DNA of 47,882 nt from Arthrobacter sp. C9C5 (GCF_013359735.1 NZ_JABFMX010000025.1:1-47882), one strand, 5' to 3'. Positions 10,914 through 19,770 are shown, numbered from the stretch's first letter. Notes: generated by a model from the letters alone, not told the origin. A program made the numbers and translations.

Positions 10914-11834
10914 TCAGGGTCCTTCCTCAGGAATCGGGCCGCCGGCGTCGGGGGTCTCGAGCGCCTGCCTGATGCCGTCGATTTGCTCCGGCTTCAACAG
11001 CCCGCGGCTACCCGCACGGCGGGCCGTTGCCCGGGCCATGGCCAGGTACGCCTCCAGAATATCGCCGCCGGAGCCGCCGTCGAGTTCGCGCAGGGCCTCC
11101 GAGTGCGCGGCGACAGTTCCCACGTCCCCGCGCGCCACCGGACCAGTCAGCGCCGACTCTCCCGAGGCGAGGGCGTTTTCCAGGCTGGCGCGCAGCAGGG
11201 GGCCGAGCATGCGTTCCGGCGCCTCGACGCCCACTTCGCGCAGCAGTTCGGAGGCCTGCGCCACGAGGGTGACCAGGTGGTTCGAGCCGTGCGCCAGGGC
11301 CGCGTGGTACAGCGTGCGGTCAGCCTCGGCGATCGCGACCGGCTCGGCGCCCATCTCCACCACGAGGGCCTGCGCGATCGGCAGCATGGCCGGGTCGGCC
11401 GTCACGCCGAAGCTGCAGTCCAGCAGCCGGGTCAGGTCCAGGCTCATGCCGGTGAAGGTCATGGCGGGGTGCAGCGCCAGCGGGATGGCGCCCGCGGCGC
11501 GGACCGGGCGCAGGATGCCGACGCCGAAACGACCGGAGGTGTGGGCAACAAGCTGCCCGGGCTGCCAGGCGCCAAGCTTCGCGAGGCCCTCCACTAGCGG
11601 GCCGAGGGCGTCATCCGGGACGGCCAGCAGCACCAGTTCGGCGCGTTCCACGATGTCCTGCACCTCGAGGATGGGGACGCCGGGCAGCAGGGTTTCCGCG
11701 CGTTCCCGGCTCGCGTCCGAGACGGCGGAGATCCCGACGACGGCGTGCTCGGCGGCGCGCAACGCCGCCCCCAGGACGGCCCCCACCTTGCCGGCTCCGA
11801 TGATTCCGACGCCGAGGCGTCCTGGCTTAGCCAT
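10914..11834 (-). CDS. Rossmann-like and DUF2520 domain oxidoreductase
   Basis: A 306-residue predicted NAD(P)-dependent oxidoreductase. The N-terminal Rossmann domain shows GIIGAGKVGAVLGAALR at about 10-26. VLLAVPDDALGPL follows near residue 90, and HPAMTF marks the inter-domain region. The C-terminal all-helical DUF2520 domain resembles the dimerisation domain of 6-phosphogluconate and ketopantoate reductases. It overlaps the PH-domain gene upstream by 8 nt (ATGGCTAA) and leads directly into panC. This adjacency is common in actinobacteria and suggests a role in pantothenate synthesis, possibly ketopantoate reduction to pantoate. That is an inference; no panE-type gene is visible in the window and the substrate is not proven by sequence. 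Confidence 0.88.
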   Translation of the reverse strand: MAKPGRLGVGIIGAGKVGAVLGAALRAAEHAVVGISAVSDASRERAETLLPGVPILEVQDIVERAELVLLAVPDDALGPLVEGLAKLGAWQPGQLVAHTSGRFGVGILRPVRAAGAIPLALHPAMTFTGMSLDLTRLLDCSFGVTADPAMLPIAQALVVEMGAEPVAIAEADRTLYHAALAHGSNHLVTLVAQASELLREVGVEAPERMLGPLLRASLENALASGESALTGPVARGDVGTVAAHSEALRELDGGSGGDILEAYLAMARATARRAGSRGLLKPEQIDGIRQALETPDAGGPIPEEGP

Positions 11835-13350
11835 GCTGTGGCCCTTCCTTTGGTGCGTGTACGAGGTGGTCGGCCGGGTCGAGCCAGTGTTCGCTGGTCT
11901 GCCGTTTCCGCGCGGTCCGGGCGCGGGCCGCCTGCGCGTCCAGCAAGGCCCTTCCTTCGTCGAGGCCGGCCTGGATCAGCCGCGGCGCGATGGGCCCGGC
12001 GGTGGTGTGCAGGACCAGGTCCGCCACCCGGAAGCGCCGGGCAAGCGGGCCCTGCTGCAGCGCGATCGACTGGGTGCGCTGGTGCGGGACCAGTACCAGG
12101 TGGCGCCACCAGCGGCCGGAGCGGATCAGCAGTGCGGTGTCCGTGGCGGTGAAGCCGTTGCGCCGCCAGCCCAGCGGGGCGAGCAGGCGGGCACGCCGCG
12201 GCGTGGTGACGAAGCCGCCGTCGTCCGGGGCGGCGGGGGCGGCGGAACGGCCGGGCCCGCCGGCGGGTGCCAGCCCGTTCAGCCCCGCGATGAAGACGCG
12301 TGCAGGGTCCGGGGTGCCGGGGTCGGGCAGGACCAGCGAAAGCATGGCGAACACCTCTGCCAGCGTTCCTACGGGCAGCAGGGTGGTCCGGGCCGAGCCC
12401 TCGCCGTTGCTGCCAGCCGTACCGTAGCCGGCCATGTTGACCTGCATCCGGTACCAGCCGAAGACCCGCCAGAGCGGCGGCTGGCTGACGCGCACGGCCT
12501 GGATCCGCCCCGGCGGCAGGGTCTGGGCCTGGGTGTCCAGCAGGCCGTAGCGGAGCCGGATACCGTCCGGGGAGATGGCGGCGGTGAAGTTGTAGCCCTT
12601 GTTGAAGGAGTTCCAGTACGCCGCCGCCAGGCCCAGGCCGGCCGGGATCAGGTAGAAATAGAAGCTGCGGTTCTCGGTGACGGCGGAGAGCAGCACCGAG
12701 GCCACGGCGCCGAGGACGATGACGACGCTTTGCTCGCTCAGCACCAGCGACCCCGCCAGGCGCGACGGCGGCACGGTGAGCACGGCGTGCTCCGGCGCCT
12801 CCTCCGCGACGGCCGCCTGCTGCGCCGGCGCCAGCCCCGGTGCCGTCGCCGGCGTCCCGCTTACGGCGCCGGAGGCGCGGGCAAGGATGGTCGCGCGGAG
12901 CTGGCGGGCCTCGTCCACGCGCAGGTAGGCCAGGTGCACCGCGGACTGGCCGGCGTCGGCGACCTCGAACCTGAGCTCTGCGAGCCCGAAAATCCGTGCC
13001 AGCAGGGGCTGCACGACGTCGATTGCCTGGACCCGGTCCAGCCTGGCCTGGCGCTGCTGCTTGAACAGGAACCCGGTGTTGACCCGCACGTACCCGTCAG
13101 CCACCTGGTACCGGGTGAAGTACCAGCTCAGCACGAAGCCGAGCACGGTCAGCAGCAGCACCGTGCCGCCGCCAAGCAGCAGCCACGGTGCCCGGCCGGC
13201 GAGCCGTTCGTCAATCACGGGTCCGCCCTGGAGCAGGCGTTCAAAGGCATCGCGTCCAAAGAAGAAGAACATCGCGGCCAGCGCCACCCAGCCCCGAACG
13301 AACGGCGATGCCGGGTGCACGCGCCGCCAGCTGTCACCGGCGGCCGTCAC
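11827..13350 (-). CDS. Large PH-domain membrane protein (YdbT-like)
   Basis: A 507-residue membrane protein with repeated bacterial PH (bPH2/DUF304) domains. Hydrophobic segments occur near the N-terminus (after VHPASPFVRG, then APWLLLGGGTVLLLTVLGFVL) and in the middle (VVIVLGAVASVLLSA and FYFYLIPAGLGLAAAYW). Between them lie PH repeats marked by GFLFKQQRQARLDRVQAIDV, DTQAQTLPPGRIQAVRV and the C-terminal HLVLVPHQRTQSIALQQG. Homologues are paired with a small PH protein, as here, and their function is unknown, although Bacillus YdbST has been linked to antimicrobial resistance. The start GTG at 13350 overlaps the stop of the upstream PH gene in GTGA. The longer upstream frame was rejected as shadow of that gene. 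Confidence 0.87.
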   Translation of the reverse strand: MTAAGDSWRRVHPASPFVRGWVALAAMFFFFGRDAFERLLQGGPVIDERLAGRAPWLLLGGGTVLLLTVLGFVLSWYFTRYQVADGYVRVNTGFLFKQQRQARLDRVQAIDVVQPLLARIFGLAELRFEVADAGQSAVHLAYLRVDEARQLRATILARASGAVSGTPATAPGLAPAQQAAVAEEAPEHAVLTVPPSRLAGSLVLSEQSVVIVLGAVASVLLSAVTENRSFYFYLIPAGLGLAAAYWNSFNKGYNFTAAISPDGIRLRYGLLDTQAQTLPPGRIQAVRVSQPPLWRVFGWYRMQVNMAGYGTAGSNGEGSARTTLLPVGTLAEVFAMLSLVLPDPGTPDPARVFIAGLNGLAPAGGPGRSAAPAAPDDGGFVTTPRRARLLAPLGWRRNGFTATDTALLIRSGRWWRHLVLVPHQRTQSIALQQGPLARRFRVADLVLHTTAGPIAPRLIQAGLDEGRALLDAQAARARTARKRQTSEHWLDPADHLVHAPKEGPQHG

Positions 13351-13859
13351 AGCCCGGCCAGGCGGGCCTCGCCGCGGGCGGACAGCTGTTCGCGGAGCCT
13401 CGCCCCCTCCCCCGCGGGCAGGCCGGGGATCTCCGCGCTGGTGCCGGCCGAGGCGGTGTGAAGCTTCAGGGTGCACAGGCCAAGGCTGCGCTCCACCGGG
13501 CCGGCCCCGATGTCGACATACTGCATCCGGCCATACGGCACCACCAGGACGCGCTGGAAGAAGATGCCCCGGCGGATCAGCAGGTCGTCCTCGCGTTCGG
13601 CGTAACCGATGGACCGCACCTGGCGCGGAATGAGCACGAGCCGCCAAAGGGCCAGCACGAACGCCGCAGCGGGCACGGCGGCGGCGAGCCAGAGCGGAGG
13701 CCACTCCCAGGCGCCGTTCAGGACCAGCACGAGGGGCAGGGACAGGACTACGACGGCGGCCAGGTTGGCCAGCGCCCAGCCCACCAGCCGGACCGTCACG
13801 TACCGGGGAGACACCCGCCGCCAGGCCAGCCCCGGCGGGTCAATCGCCTCGGTATGCAT
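13347..13859 (-). CDS. Small PH-domain membrane protein (YdbS-like)
   Basis: A 170-residue membrane protein with two adjacent hydrophobic segments (about 26-47 and 56-73, including LAAVVVLSLPLVLVL) followed by one bPH2 domain. The domain shows the typical RSIGYAEREDDLLIRRG, then VVPYGRMQYVDI and GPVERSLGLCTLKLHTA. It probably assembles with the larger PH protein encoded just downstream, as the two occur in tandem across Firmicutes and actinobacteria. Its 5' end overlaps the DUF3180 gene by 20 nt and its 3' end overlaps the next start by 4 nt. The function is not established. Confidence 0.87.
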   Translation of the reverse strand: MHTEAIDPPGLAWRRVSPRYVTVRLVGWALANLAAVVVLSLPLVLVLNGAWEWPPLWLAAAVPAAAFVLALWRLVLIPRQVRSIGYAEREDDLLIRRGIFFQRVLVVPYGRMQYVDIGAGPVERSLGLCTLKLHTASAGTSAEIPGLPAGEGARLREQLSARGEARLAGL

Positions 13860-14364
13860 ACTCGCCTTCAGCCTTGGGTTTGCCGCGCTTGCCCTGCAGT
13901 CCGGGGGTCCCCTCGGCGTCGCCGTCCTCGGGCGGGATGCGGCAGAAGCGTTCCACCACCAGGCCCACCACCACCATCACGAGGCCCCCGCCGGCCATGG
14001 ACAGCGTCTCCCAGGTGATGGACTGACCGCTGCGCACGGACCAAAGCCTCAGCTGGTCCAGGAAGATTCCGGCGTGCCAGCCCAGCAGCACGGTCCCGGT
14101 GTAGGCGCAGGCCTGGGCGAGGACCAGGGTCCACGCGGCCAGGATCGGGTTGAGCATTTTCTTCTTCTTGCCGTTGCGCCAGCGCAGCACACGGATGCCA
14201 AGGATCAGGGTGAGGGCCACGATCACGCCCATGGTGAGCAGGCCGGTCAGCGGCAGCACCGGGGTCTGGAGGCTGTACCGTCCGGAAATCAGGGCGGCAA
14301 GCCAGCCCAGGACGGCGAGCGCGACAGCAATGACGAGGAGAAGGAGCGGACTGATCGGCTTCAT
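13840..14364 (-). CDS. DUF3180 family membrane protein
   Basis: A 174-residue integral membrane protein with four predicted transmembrane segments: about residues 5-26 (PLLLLVIAVALAVLGWLAAL), 36-59, 73-97 and 122-140 (GGGLVMVVVGLVVERF). A short basic patch RWRNGKKKKM follows the second helix, suggesting a cytoplasmic loop. A charged tail ends the protein. DUF3180 genes sit directly after folK in many actinobacteria, as here, and no function is known. The start codon overlaps the folK stop in ATGA, so translation is coupled. It may be a folate-linked membrane factor only by association; no ligand-binding motif is visible. Confidence 0.85.
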   Translation of the reverse strand: MKPISPLLLLVIAVALAVLGWLAALISGRYSLQTPVLPLTGLLTMGVIVALTLILGIRVLRWRNGKKKKMLNPILAAWTLVLAQACAYTGTVLLGWHAGIFLDQLRLWSVRSGQSITWETLSMAGGGLVMVVVGLVVERFCRIPPEDGDAEGTPGLQGKRGKPKAEGEYAYRGD

Positions 14365-14915
14365 GGGGTCTCCACCGGTGCGGCTCCGGCCGCGCCCTTG
14401 AGGTCTTCGAAGCCGTCGAACGGCGCGAGGTCAGGGAAGTCGGCGGCCTTGGCGGCCAGCTCGCCCACCCGTTCGCCGTTGAGCTCGGCCGCGGGGTCGA
14501 TCAGGGACCAGGGGTAGAGCACGAAGGCGCGCTCCGCGGCGCGCGGATGCGGCAGCGTCAGGTCAGGGTCGGAGCTCACCAGGTCGCCGTAGGTGATGAT
14601 GTCCACGTCGAGGGTGCGCGGACCCCAGCGGACTTCACGGACCCGCAGGTGCTTCTGTTCCACCGCGTGGCAGTGCCGCAGCAGTTCCTCCGGGGACAGC
14701 GAGGTTTCCACGGCGATGACCATGTTCAGGAAGTCCGGCTGGTCCGGCGGTCCGCCTACGGCCTTGGTCTGCACGATCGGCGAGATGGCCAGCAGCCGTA
14801 CCTCCGGCGGGTCAACGAGGTCGGCGACGGCGGCGGAGAGCGTGTCGTTGCGCTCTCCCAGGTTGCTGCCGAGAGCGATTACGGCGCGGGTGTAGGGCGC
14901 TGTGTGGGGGCTCAT
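14361..14915 (-). CDS. folK: 2-amino-4-hydroxy-6-hydroxymethyldihydropteridine diphosphokinase
   Basis: A 184-residue cytoplasmic HPPK that transfers pyrophosphate from ATP to 6-hydroxymethyl-dihydropterin, preparing it for FolP. ALGSNLGER near the N-terminus and PRTLDVDIITYGD in the middle are the family signatures, the latter holding the paired magnesium-binding aspartates. A His/Arg segment LPHPRAAERAFVL follows. The start at 14915 overlaps the folB stop (ATGA), and the upstream extension of the open frame is shadow of folB. The length is slightly above the E. coli enzyme because of an acidic C-terminal tail. It lies in the order folE-folP-folB-folK. Confidence 0.96.
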   Translation of the reverse strand: MSPHTAPYTRAVIALGSNLGERNDTLSAAVADLVDPPEVRLLAISPIVQTKAVGGPPDQPDFLNMVIAVETSLSPEELLRHCHAVEQKHLRVREVRWGPRTLDVDIITYGDLVSSDPDLTLPHPRAAERAFVLYPWSLIDPAAELNGERVGELAAKAADFPDLAPFDGFEDLKGAAGAAPVETP

Positions 14916-15271
14916 TGCCGGTCCCGGTGGACGCTGACGGACACATCGCCGAAGTCGACCTCGATCGGGGCCTTGGGCTTGTGCACGGTGATGTCGACGG
15001 CGGCTACCGGGAAGCGCAGCAGCAGGTCGTCGGCGATCCGCACGGCGAGGGCTTCGATCAGGTTCAGCGGCGTGCCGGTGATCCAGCCGCGGATGCACTC
15101 GGCCACTTCGCCGTAATGCGCGGTGTCCCGCACGTCGTCACTGGCGGCGGCCTGGCTGAAGTCGAGGTGCAGCACGGCGTCGACGACAAACGGCTGGCCG
15201 TCCCGGCGTTCGAAATCGAACACTCCGTGATGCCCGACGGCGGTGACGCCGCTCAGCGTGATCCGGTCCAT
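14912..15271 (-). CDS. folB: Dihydroneopterin aldolase
   Basis: A 119-residue cytoplasmic enzyme that cleaves dihydroneopterin to 6-hydroxymethyl-dihydropterin and glycolaldehyde. The N-terminus ITLSGVTAVGHHGVFDFERR is the family opening, with the conserved GVxxxER-type pattern. The segment NLIEALAVRIADDLL and the terminal VDITVHKPKAPIEVDF are also typical; the lysine in HKPKAPI is the expected catalytic Lys. The length is normal (about 115-125). It starts 12 bp after folP and overlaps folK by 4 nt, so the folate genes are co-translated. The oligomer is normally an octamer. Confidence 0.96.
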   Translation of the reverse strand: MDRITLSGVTAVGHHGVFDFERRDGQPFVVDAVLHLDFSQAAASDDVRDTAHYGEVAECIRGWITGTPLNLIEALAVRIADDLLLRFPVAAVDITVHKPKAPIEVDFGDVSVSVHRDRQ

Positions 15272-15283
15272 GGGGCGGCCGTC

Positions 15284-16231
15284 TCAGCCGTTGCCGGGCA
15301 CGGCCGGCGCCGATTCGGTGCGCGGACCCGGGGCGATGCGGGCGGCGACCTTGACGGCGTCGAGGCTGGGGCCGACGTCGTGCACGCGGACCGCCCAGGC
15401 GCCGCGGAAGGCGCTGATGGCGGTGACGGCGGCGGTGGCGGCGTCCCGCTCCTGGGGCGCCGCGGCCTTGCCGGCGACAGTCAGGAGGCTGCCCAGGAAC
15501 CGTTTCCGGGACGCGGCGACCAGGACTTTGTGGCCCATGGCCTGCAGCACGTCGAGGTTTTGCAGGAGCTCCCAGTTCTGCGATTCATTCTTGGCGAAGC
15601 CCAGGCCCGGGTCCAGGATGATCTGCTCCGGCGAGGCCCCGGCGGCGTACAGCTTGTCCCGCACGCCGGCGAGCTCGGCGGCGACGTCCCGGGCCACGTT
15701 GACGTAGTCGGTCAGCGAGTCCATGGTGCTCGCGTCGCCGCGGCGGTGGGTGAGGACGTAGGGGGCCTTGCTCCGGGCCACCAGCTCAACCATCTCCGGC
15801 TCGATCGTGAGGCCGGAGACGTCGTTGATGATCGTGGCGCCGGCGGCCAGCGCGGCCTCGGCGGTGGCGGCGTGCGTGGTGTCGATGCTGACCAGGGCGC
15901 CGGCCTTGACCAGCGCCTCGATCACGGGCAGTACCCGCCGCTTTTCCTCCTCGACGCTGACTTCCGCGGCGCCGGGTCGGGTGGATTCCCCGCCGACGTC
16001 GATGACGTCTGCGCCGGCGTAATACATCCGCAGGCCGGCGGCGACCGCGGTGTCCGCCGTCGCGTGCCGGCCGCCGTCGCTGAACGAATCCGGGGTGACG
16101 TTCAGGATCCCCATCACGAGCGTGCGGTCCGTCGGCAGGTCCTTGAAGCTAGCAGCCGGGCGCGGCTTGCGCAGCACGGGCAGCGGCGAGGTGGCAGGTC
16201 CTGTTCCAGGGGCTGCGGCTAGGGAATCCAT
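15284..16231 (-). CDS. folP: Dihydropteroate synthase
   Basis: A 315-residue cytoplasmic TIM-barrel enzyme that joins 6-hydroxymethyl-dihydropterin diphosphate to p-aminobenzoate; it is the target of sulfonamides. Signatures are MGILNVTPDSFSDGG (about residues 40-54) and DVGGESTRPGA (about 77-87). Further pterin-site segments are SIDTTHA, INDVSGL, DPGLGFAKN and the basic ASRKRFLG. A 35-residue Ala/Pro-rich N-terminal extension precedes the barrel. No strong ribosome binding site is next to the ATG; GGAAGG lies 15 nt upstream, so the true start could be slightly different. It is 12 bp from folE. Confidence 0.96.
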   Translation of the reverse strand: MDSLAAAPGTGPATSPLPVLRKPRPAASFKDLPTDRTLVMGILNVTPDSFSDGGRHATADTAVAAGLRMYYAGADVIDVGGESTRPGAAEVSVEEEKRRVLPVIEALVKAGALVSIDTTHAATAEAALAAGATIINDVSGLTIEPEMVELVARSKAPYVLTHRRGDASTMDSLTDYVNVARDVAAELAGVRDKLYAAGASPEQIILDPGLGFAKNESQNWELLQNLDVLQAMGHKVLVAASRKRFLGSLLTVAGKAAAPQERDAATAAVTAISAFRGAWAVRVHDVGPSLDAVKVAARIAPGPRTESAPAVPGNG

Positions 16232-16243
16232 AGTCTGTTTTTG

Positions 16244-16900
16244 TTACCTTCCAAGGATGAGGCTCATGGCTTCGGCGCGGGTGGCCGGGTCATGCAGTTG
16301 CCCGCGGACCGCGCTGGTGACGGTCTTCGCGCCGGGCTTGCGGATGCCGCGCATCGACATGCAAAGGTGTTCGCATTCGACGACGACGATCGCGCCGCGC
16401 GGCTTGAGGTGCGTGACGAGGGCTTCGACAATCTGCGTGGTCAGCCGTTCCTGCACTTGCGGGCGGCGGGCGAACATGTCCACCAGCCGAGCCAGCTTGC
16501 TCAGCCCGGTGACCTTGCCGTCGTGCGAGGGGATGTAGCCGACGTGGGCCACCCCGTGGAACGGCACCAGGTGGTGCTCGCAGGTTGAGTAGAACGGGAT
16601 GTCCTTGACCAGTACCAGTTCTTCGTGGTCCAGGTCGAAGGTGGTGGCGAGGATTTCCGCCGGGTCGTGGTGAAGGCCGGCAAACATCTCCGCGTAGGCC
16701 TTGGCCACCCGTTTGGGGGTGTCCAGCAGTCCGCTGCGGTCCGGGTCCTCGCCGATGGCGATCAGGATCTCGCGCACCGCCGCCTGGATCCGCGGGCGGT
16801 CCACCTTGGTTCCGTGCTGGCCCGCGGCCTCCGCCGGCTCTCCCGCGGGGAGGGAGCCGGCGGTGGCGGGAACGTCGTCGTCGTCGAAGTAGGAAGTCAC
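16244..16900 (-). CDS. folE: GTP cyclohydrolase I
   Basis: A 218-residue enzyme that converts GTP to 7,8-dihydroneopterin triphosphate, the first step of folate synthesis. The zinc-binding Cys and His occur in STCEHHLVPFHG and the second Cys in VECEHLCMSMRGI. GLSKLARLVDMFARRPQVQE and SAVRG near the end complete the signature of type I enzymes. The N-terminal 30 residues are acidic and variable. The start is GTG at 16900, just 9 nt after the ftsH stop. No ribosome binding site is present before it; instead TAGGCT lies 6 nt upstream, suggesting an internal promoter and a leaderless mRNA in addition to any read-through from ftsH. Confidence 0.97.
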   Translation of the reverse strand: MTSYFDDDDVPATAGSLPAGEPAEAAGQHGTKVDRPRIQAAVREILIAIGEDPDRSGLLDTPKRVAKAYAEMFAGLHHDPAEILATTFDLDHEELVLVKDIPFYSTCEHHLVPFHGVAHVGYIPSHDGKVTGLSKLARLVDMFARRPQVQERLTTQIVEALVTHLKPRGAIVVVECEHLCMSMRGIRKPGAKTVTSAVRGQLHDPATRAEAMSLILGR

Positions 16901-16906
16901 AGAAGA

Positions 16907-16912
16907 AGCCTA
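16907..16912 (-). promoter_or_regulatory. Putative -10 box of folE overlapping the ftsH stop codon
   Basis: TAGGCT on the minus strand includes the TAG stop codon of ftsH (16910-16912) and ends 6 nt before the GTG start of folE. The gap is TCTTCT, with no ribosome binding site. This would let the folate genes be transcribed separately from ftsH. Confidence 0.4.
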
Positions 16913-18976
16913 GCCGGGATGGACGTCGGGCCCGAGATCCGTGACGCCTTCCTGGAAGGACTCCTGCCCGGGCACGCCTTGGGCGTGCGGCGGCCGGGTA
17001 TCGAGCGGCTCCTCGAGCCGGGCTTCCTTGGCTTCTTCCTGGGCTTCGCGCTCGGCCTTTTCACGGCGGGACTCCACCGGGCCGACGGCCTGGATCGGCC
17101 GGCTCTCCTTGGAGAGCCAGATCTCGCGGAAATCGCGCTTGCGGATATTCGTGAAGACCTGGGCGATCTCGCTCTGGTTCAGGGTTTCACGTTCCAGCAG
17201 TTCCAGCGCGAGCTGGTCCAGGACGTCGCGGTTCTCGGTCAGGATCGCGTAGGCCTCGTCGTGCGCGCCCTCGATCAGGCGGCGTACTTCCTCGTCCACG
17301 ACGTAGGCGATCTGGTCCGAGTAGTTGCGCTCGTGGCCGGCATCGCGGCCCAGGAACGGCTCGCCGCCGCCCTGTCCGAGGCGCACCGCGCCGACGCGTT
17401 CACTCATGCCGAACTCGGTGACCATCTTGCGCGCGATCCCGGTGGCCTTTTCGATGTCGTTCGAGGCGCCGGTGGAGGGGTCGTGGAAGACGAGTTCCTC
17501 GGCCACCCGGCCGCCCATGGCGTAGGCCATCTGGTCCAGCAGTTCGTTGCGGGTCACGGAGTACTTGTCGTTCTCCGGAACCACCATGGTGTAGCCCAGG
17601 GCGCGGCCGCGCGGCAGGATGGTGATCTTGGTGACCGGGGCCGAGTTGCGCAGTGCCGCCGCCACCAGGGCGTGGCCGCCCTCGTGGTACGCGGTGACCT
17701 TGCGCTCGTGTTCCTTCATGACCCGGCTGCGCTTCTGCGGACCGGCCATCACACGGTCGATTGCCTCGTCGAGCGCGCGGTCATCGATCAGGTTGGCATT
17801 GGAGCGGGCCGTCAGCAGCGCGGCTTCGTTGAGCACGTTCGCGAGGTCCGCGCCGGTGTAGCCGGGCGTCTTCTTCGCGACGGCCTTGAGGTCGACGCCG
17901 GGAGCCATCGGCTTGCCCTTCGCGTGCACCTTCAGGATCTGGTCGCGGCCGATCAGGTCCGGGGCCTCGACCGAGATCTGGCGGTCGAAGCGGCCCGGGC
18001 GGAGCAGGGCGGGATCGAGCACGTCGGGGCGGTTGGTGGCCGCGATCAGGATGACGTTGGTCTTGACGTCGAAGCCGTCCATTTCGACCAGGAGCTGGTT
18101 GAGGGTCTGCTCGCGCTCGTCGTTGCCGCCGCCGATGCCGGCGCCGCGGTGCCGGCCGACGGCGTCGATCTCGTCCACGAAGATGATGGCCGGCGCGTTG
18201 GCCTTGGCCTGTTCGAACAGGTCGCGGACGCGGGAGGCGCCCACACCGACGAACATTTCCACGAAGTCGGAACCGGAGATGGAGAAGAAGGGAACGCCGG
18301 CCTCGCCGGCGACCGCGCGGGCCAGGAGGGTCTTGCCGGTACCGGGAGGGCCGTACAGCAGCACGCCCTTGGGGATCTTGGCGCCGACGGCCTGGAACTT
18401 GGCGGGTTCCTGGAGGAATTCCTTGATCTCTTCGAGTTCCTCGACGGCTTCGTCGGCGCCGGCGACGTCGCTGAACGTGACCTGGGGCATGTCCTTGTTG
18501 ACCATCTTGGCTTTGGACTTGCCGAACTGCATGACCTTGGAGCCGCCGCCCTGCATCCGGGACAGCAGGAACCAGAAGAGCACACCCAGCAGCAGCACCG
18601 GGACGAGCAGGGAGAACAGGCCGGAGAACCAGTTGCTTTCAACCGGCTGGTCGGTGAAGCCGCTCGGCGGCTTCGACGCGGTCACGGCCTTGACGACGTC
18701 CGCCGCGCGGGCGTTGACGTAGTAGAACTGGACGTTCTTGCCCTTGTCCTGGCCGTCAATCTGGATATCGTTTTTCAGGACCAGGTCCACGCGGTTCTCG
18801 GCGTCGAAAATCTTGGCCTGCTCGACCTTGTCGCTGTCGGCCAGCAGGGCCAGGCCCCGGTCCGTGTCGATCCGGACGGAGCCGCCCGGGGCCAGGGTGG
18901 CAAAGGCCAGCAGGAGCATGCCGATAACAACGACAATCCAGATGCCCGGGCCCTTGAAGAAACTCTTAGCTTTCAT
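16910..18976 (-). CDS. ftsH: ATP-dependent zinc metalloprotease FtsH
   Basis: A 688-residue membrane-anchored AAA+ protease that degrades misfolded membrane proteins and regulatory proteins. Transmembrane helices at about 11-29 and 116-138 flank a short extracytoplasmic domain. The AAA+ domain has Walker A GPPGTGKT at 209-216, the pore loop MFVGVGA at 241-247, Walker B IIFVDE at 264-269 and the second region of homology with TNRPDVLDPALLRPGRFD. The zinc site HEGGH is at 431-435. The acidic/charged C-terminal tail is typical. The ATG at 18976 has AGGAGG only 22 nt upstream, with a GGGG/CCCC stem between them. It lies downstream of hpt, as in many Gram-positive genomes. Confidence 0.98.
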   Translation of the reverse strand: MKAKSFFKGPGIWIVVVIGMLLLAFATLAPGGSVRIDTDRGLALLADSDKVEQAKIFDAENRVDLVLKNDIQIDGQDKGKNVQFYYVNARAADVVKAVTASKPPSGFTDQPVESNWFSGLFSLLVPVLLLGVLFWFLLSRMQGGGSKVMQFGKSKAKMVNKDMPQVTFSDVAGADEAVEELEEIKEFLQEPAKFQAVGAKIPKGVLLYGPPGTGKTLLARAVAGEAGVPFFSISGSDFVEMFVGVGASRVRDLFEQAKANAPAIIFVDEIDAVGRHRGAGIGGGNDEREQTLNQLLVEMDGFDVKTNVILIAATNRPDVLDPALLRPGRFDRQISVEAPDLIGRDQILKVHAKGKPMAPGVDLKAVAKKTPGYTGADLANVLNEAALLTARSNANLIDDRALDEAIDRVMAGPQKRSRVMKEHERKVTAYHEGGHALVAAALRNSAPVTKITILPRGRALGYTMVVPENDKYSVTRNELLDQMAYAMGGRVAEELVFHDPSTGASNDIEKATGIARKMVTEFGMSERVGAVRLGQGGGEPFLGRDAGHERNYSDQIAYVVDEEVRRLIEGAHDEAYAILTENRDVLDQLALELLERETLNQSEIAQVFTNIRKRDFREIWLSKESRPIQAVGPVESRREKAEREAQEEAKEARLEEPLDTRPPHAQGVPGQESFQEGVTDLGPDVHPG

Positions 18977-19004
18977 CTGATCGGGGGCTGGCCCCGTCCC
19001 TCCT
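18977..19004 (-). promoter_or_regulatory. ftsH leader: distant Shine-Dalgarno and small stem
   Basis: On the minus strand AGGAGG (18999-19004) stands 22 nt before the ATG of ftsH, much further than usual. The intervening bases contain GGGGCCAGCCCC, able to form a 4-bp stem that would bring the site closer to the start. The role is a guess from sequence only. Confidence 0.25.
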
Positions 19005-19189
19005 GGTAGTGCTGCACGGCGACCGTTCTGCGCGCGTGTGGTGCTGCGTCAGGTTATAGCTATACACCGTCGCAGTAACTCACGCACGGTCAGGGCTAAA
19101 AGTTCCCTGTCGGCGTAGCGGAAGGCCGTGCGGGCGCAGACCAGACTCAGCGGTGGAGCCGGAGGGAAGCCGCCGGTGCAGTCTCCGGG

Positions 19190-19741
19190 TTACTCGTAGA
19201 CGTGCGGTGCCAGCGTGCCCACGAAGTCCAGGTTGCGGTACTTCTCGGCGTAGTCCAGGCCGTAGCCGACGACGAATTCGTTCGGGATGTCATAGCCGAC
19301 GTACTTGACGTCGATCTGGACTTTGGCGGCGGTGGGCTTGCGGAACGCGGTGCAGATCTCCACCGAGGCCGGGCCGCGGGACTCCAGGTTGGTCTTGAGC
19401 CAGGAGAGCGTGAGGCCGGAGTCGATGATGTCTTCGACGATCAGGACGTCCTTGCCCATCAGGTCGGTGTCGAGGTCCTTGAGGATGCGGACCACGCCGG
19501 AGGACTGCGTGCCGGAGCCGTAGGAGGAGACGGCCATCCAGTCCATCGAGACGTGGCTGTGCAGCGCGCGGGCCAGGTCGGCCATGACCATGACCGCACC
19601 CTTGAGCACACCGACGATCAGCAGATCGCGGCCTTCGTAGTCCTTGTCGATCTGGGCAGCGAGTTCAGTGATCCGGGTCTGGATCTGCTCCTTGGAGTAG
19701 AGAACGTGCTTGAGGTCTGCCTGGACGTCGTTTGAATCCAC
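19190..19741 (-). CDS. hpt: Hypoxanthine phosphoribosyltransferase
   Basis: A 183-residue cytoplasmic purine-salvage enzyme converting hypoxanthine (and guanine) with PRPP to IMP (GMP). The PRPP-binding signature VLIVEDIIDSGLT is at about 99-111. The early strand DLLIVGVLKGAVMVMADLAR and the base-binding VGYDIPNEFVVGYGLDYAEKYRN complete the fold. Length is typical. The start GTG at 19741 has AGGAG 6 nt upstream; the longer open frame beyond it is shadow of tilS. The order tilS-hpt-ftsH is widely conserved in Gram-positive bacteria and is seen here with a 29-bp gap after tilS and 213 bp before ftsH. Confidence 0.96.
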   Translation of the reverse strand: MDSNDVQADLKHVLYSKEQIQTRITELAAQIDKDYEGRDLLIVGVLKGAVMVMADLARALHSHVSMDWMAVSSYGSGTQSSGVVRILKDLDTDLMGKDVLIVEDIIDSGLTLSWLKTNLESRGPASVEICTAFRKPTAAKVQIDVKYVGYDIPNEFVVGYGLDYAEKYRNLDFVGTLAPHVYE

Positions 19742-19770
19742 CAATGGCTCCTGTGTAGATGCGGGTGCGA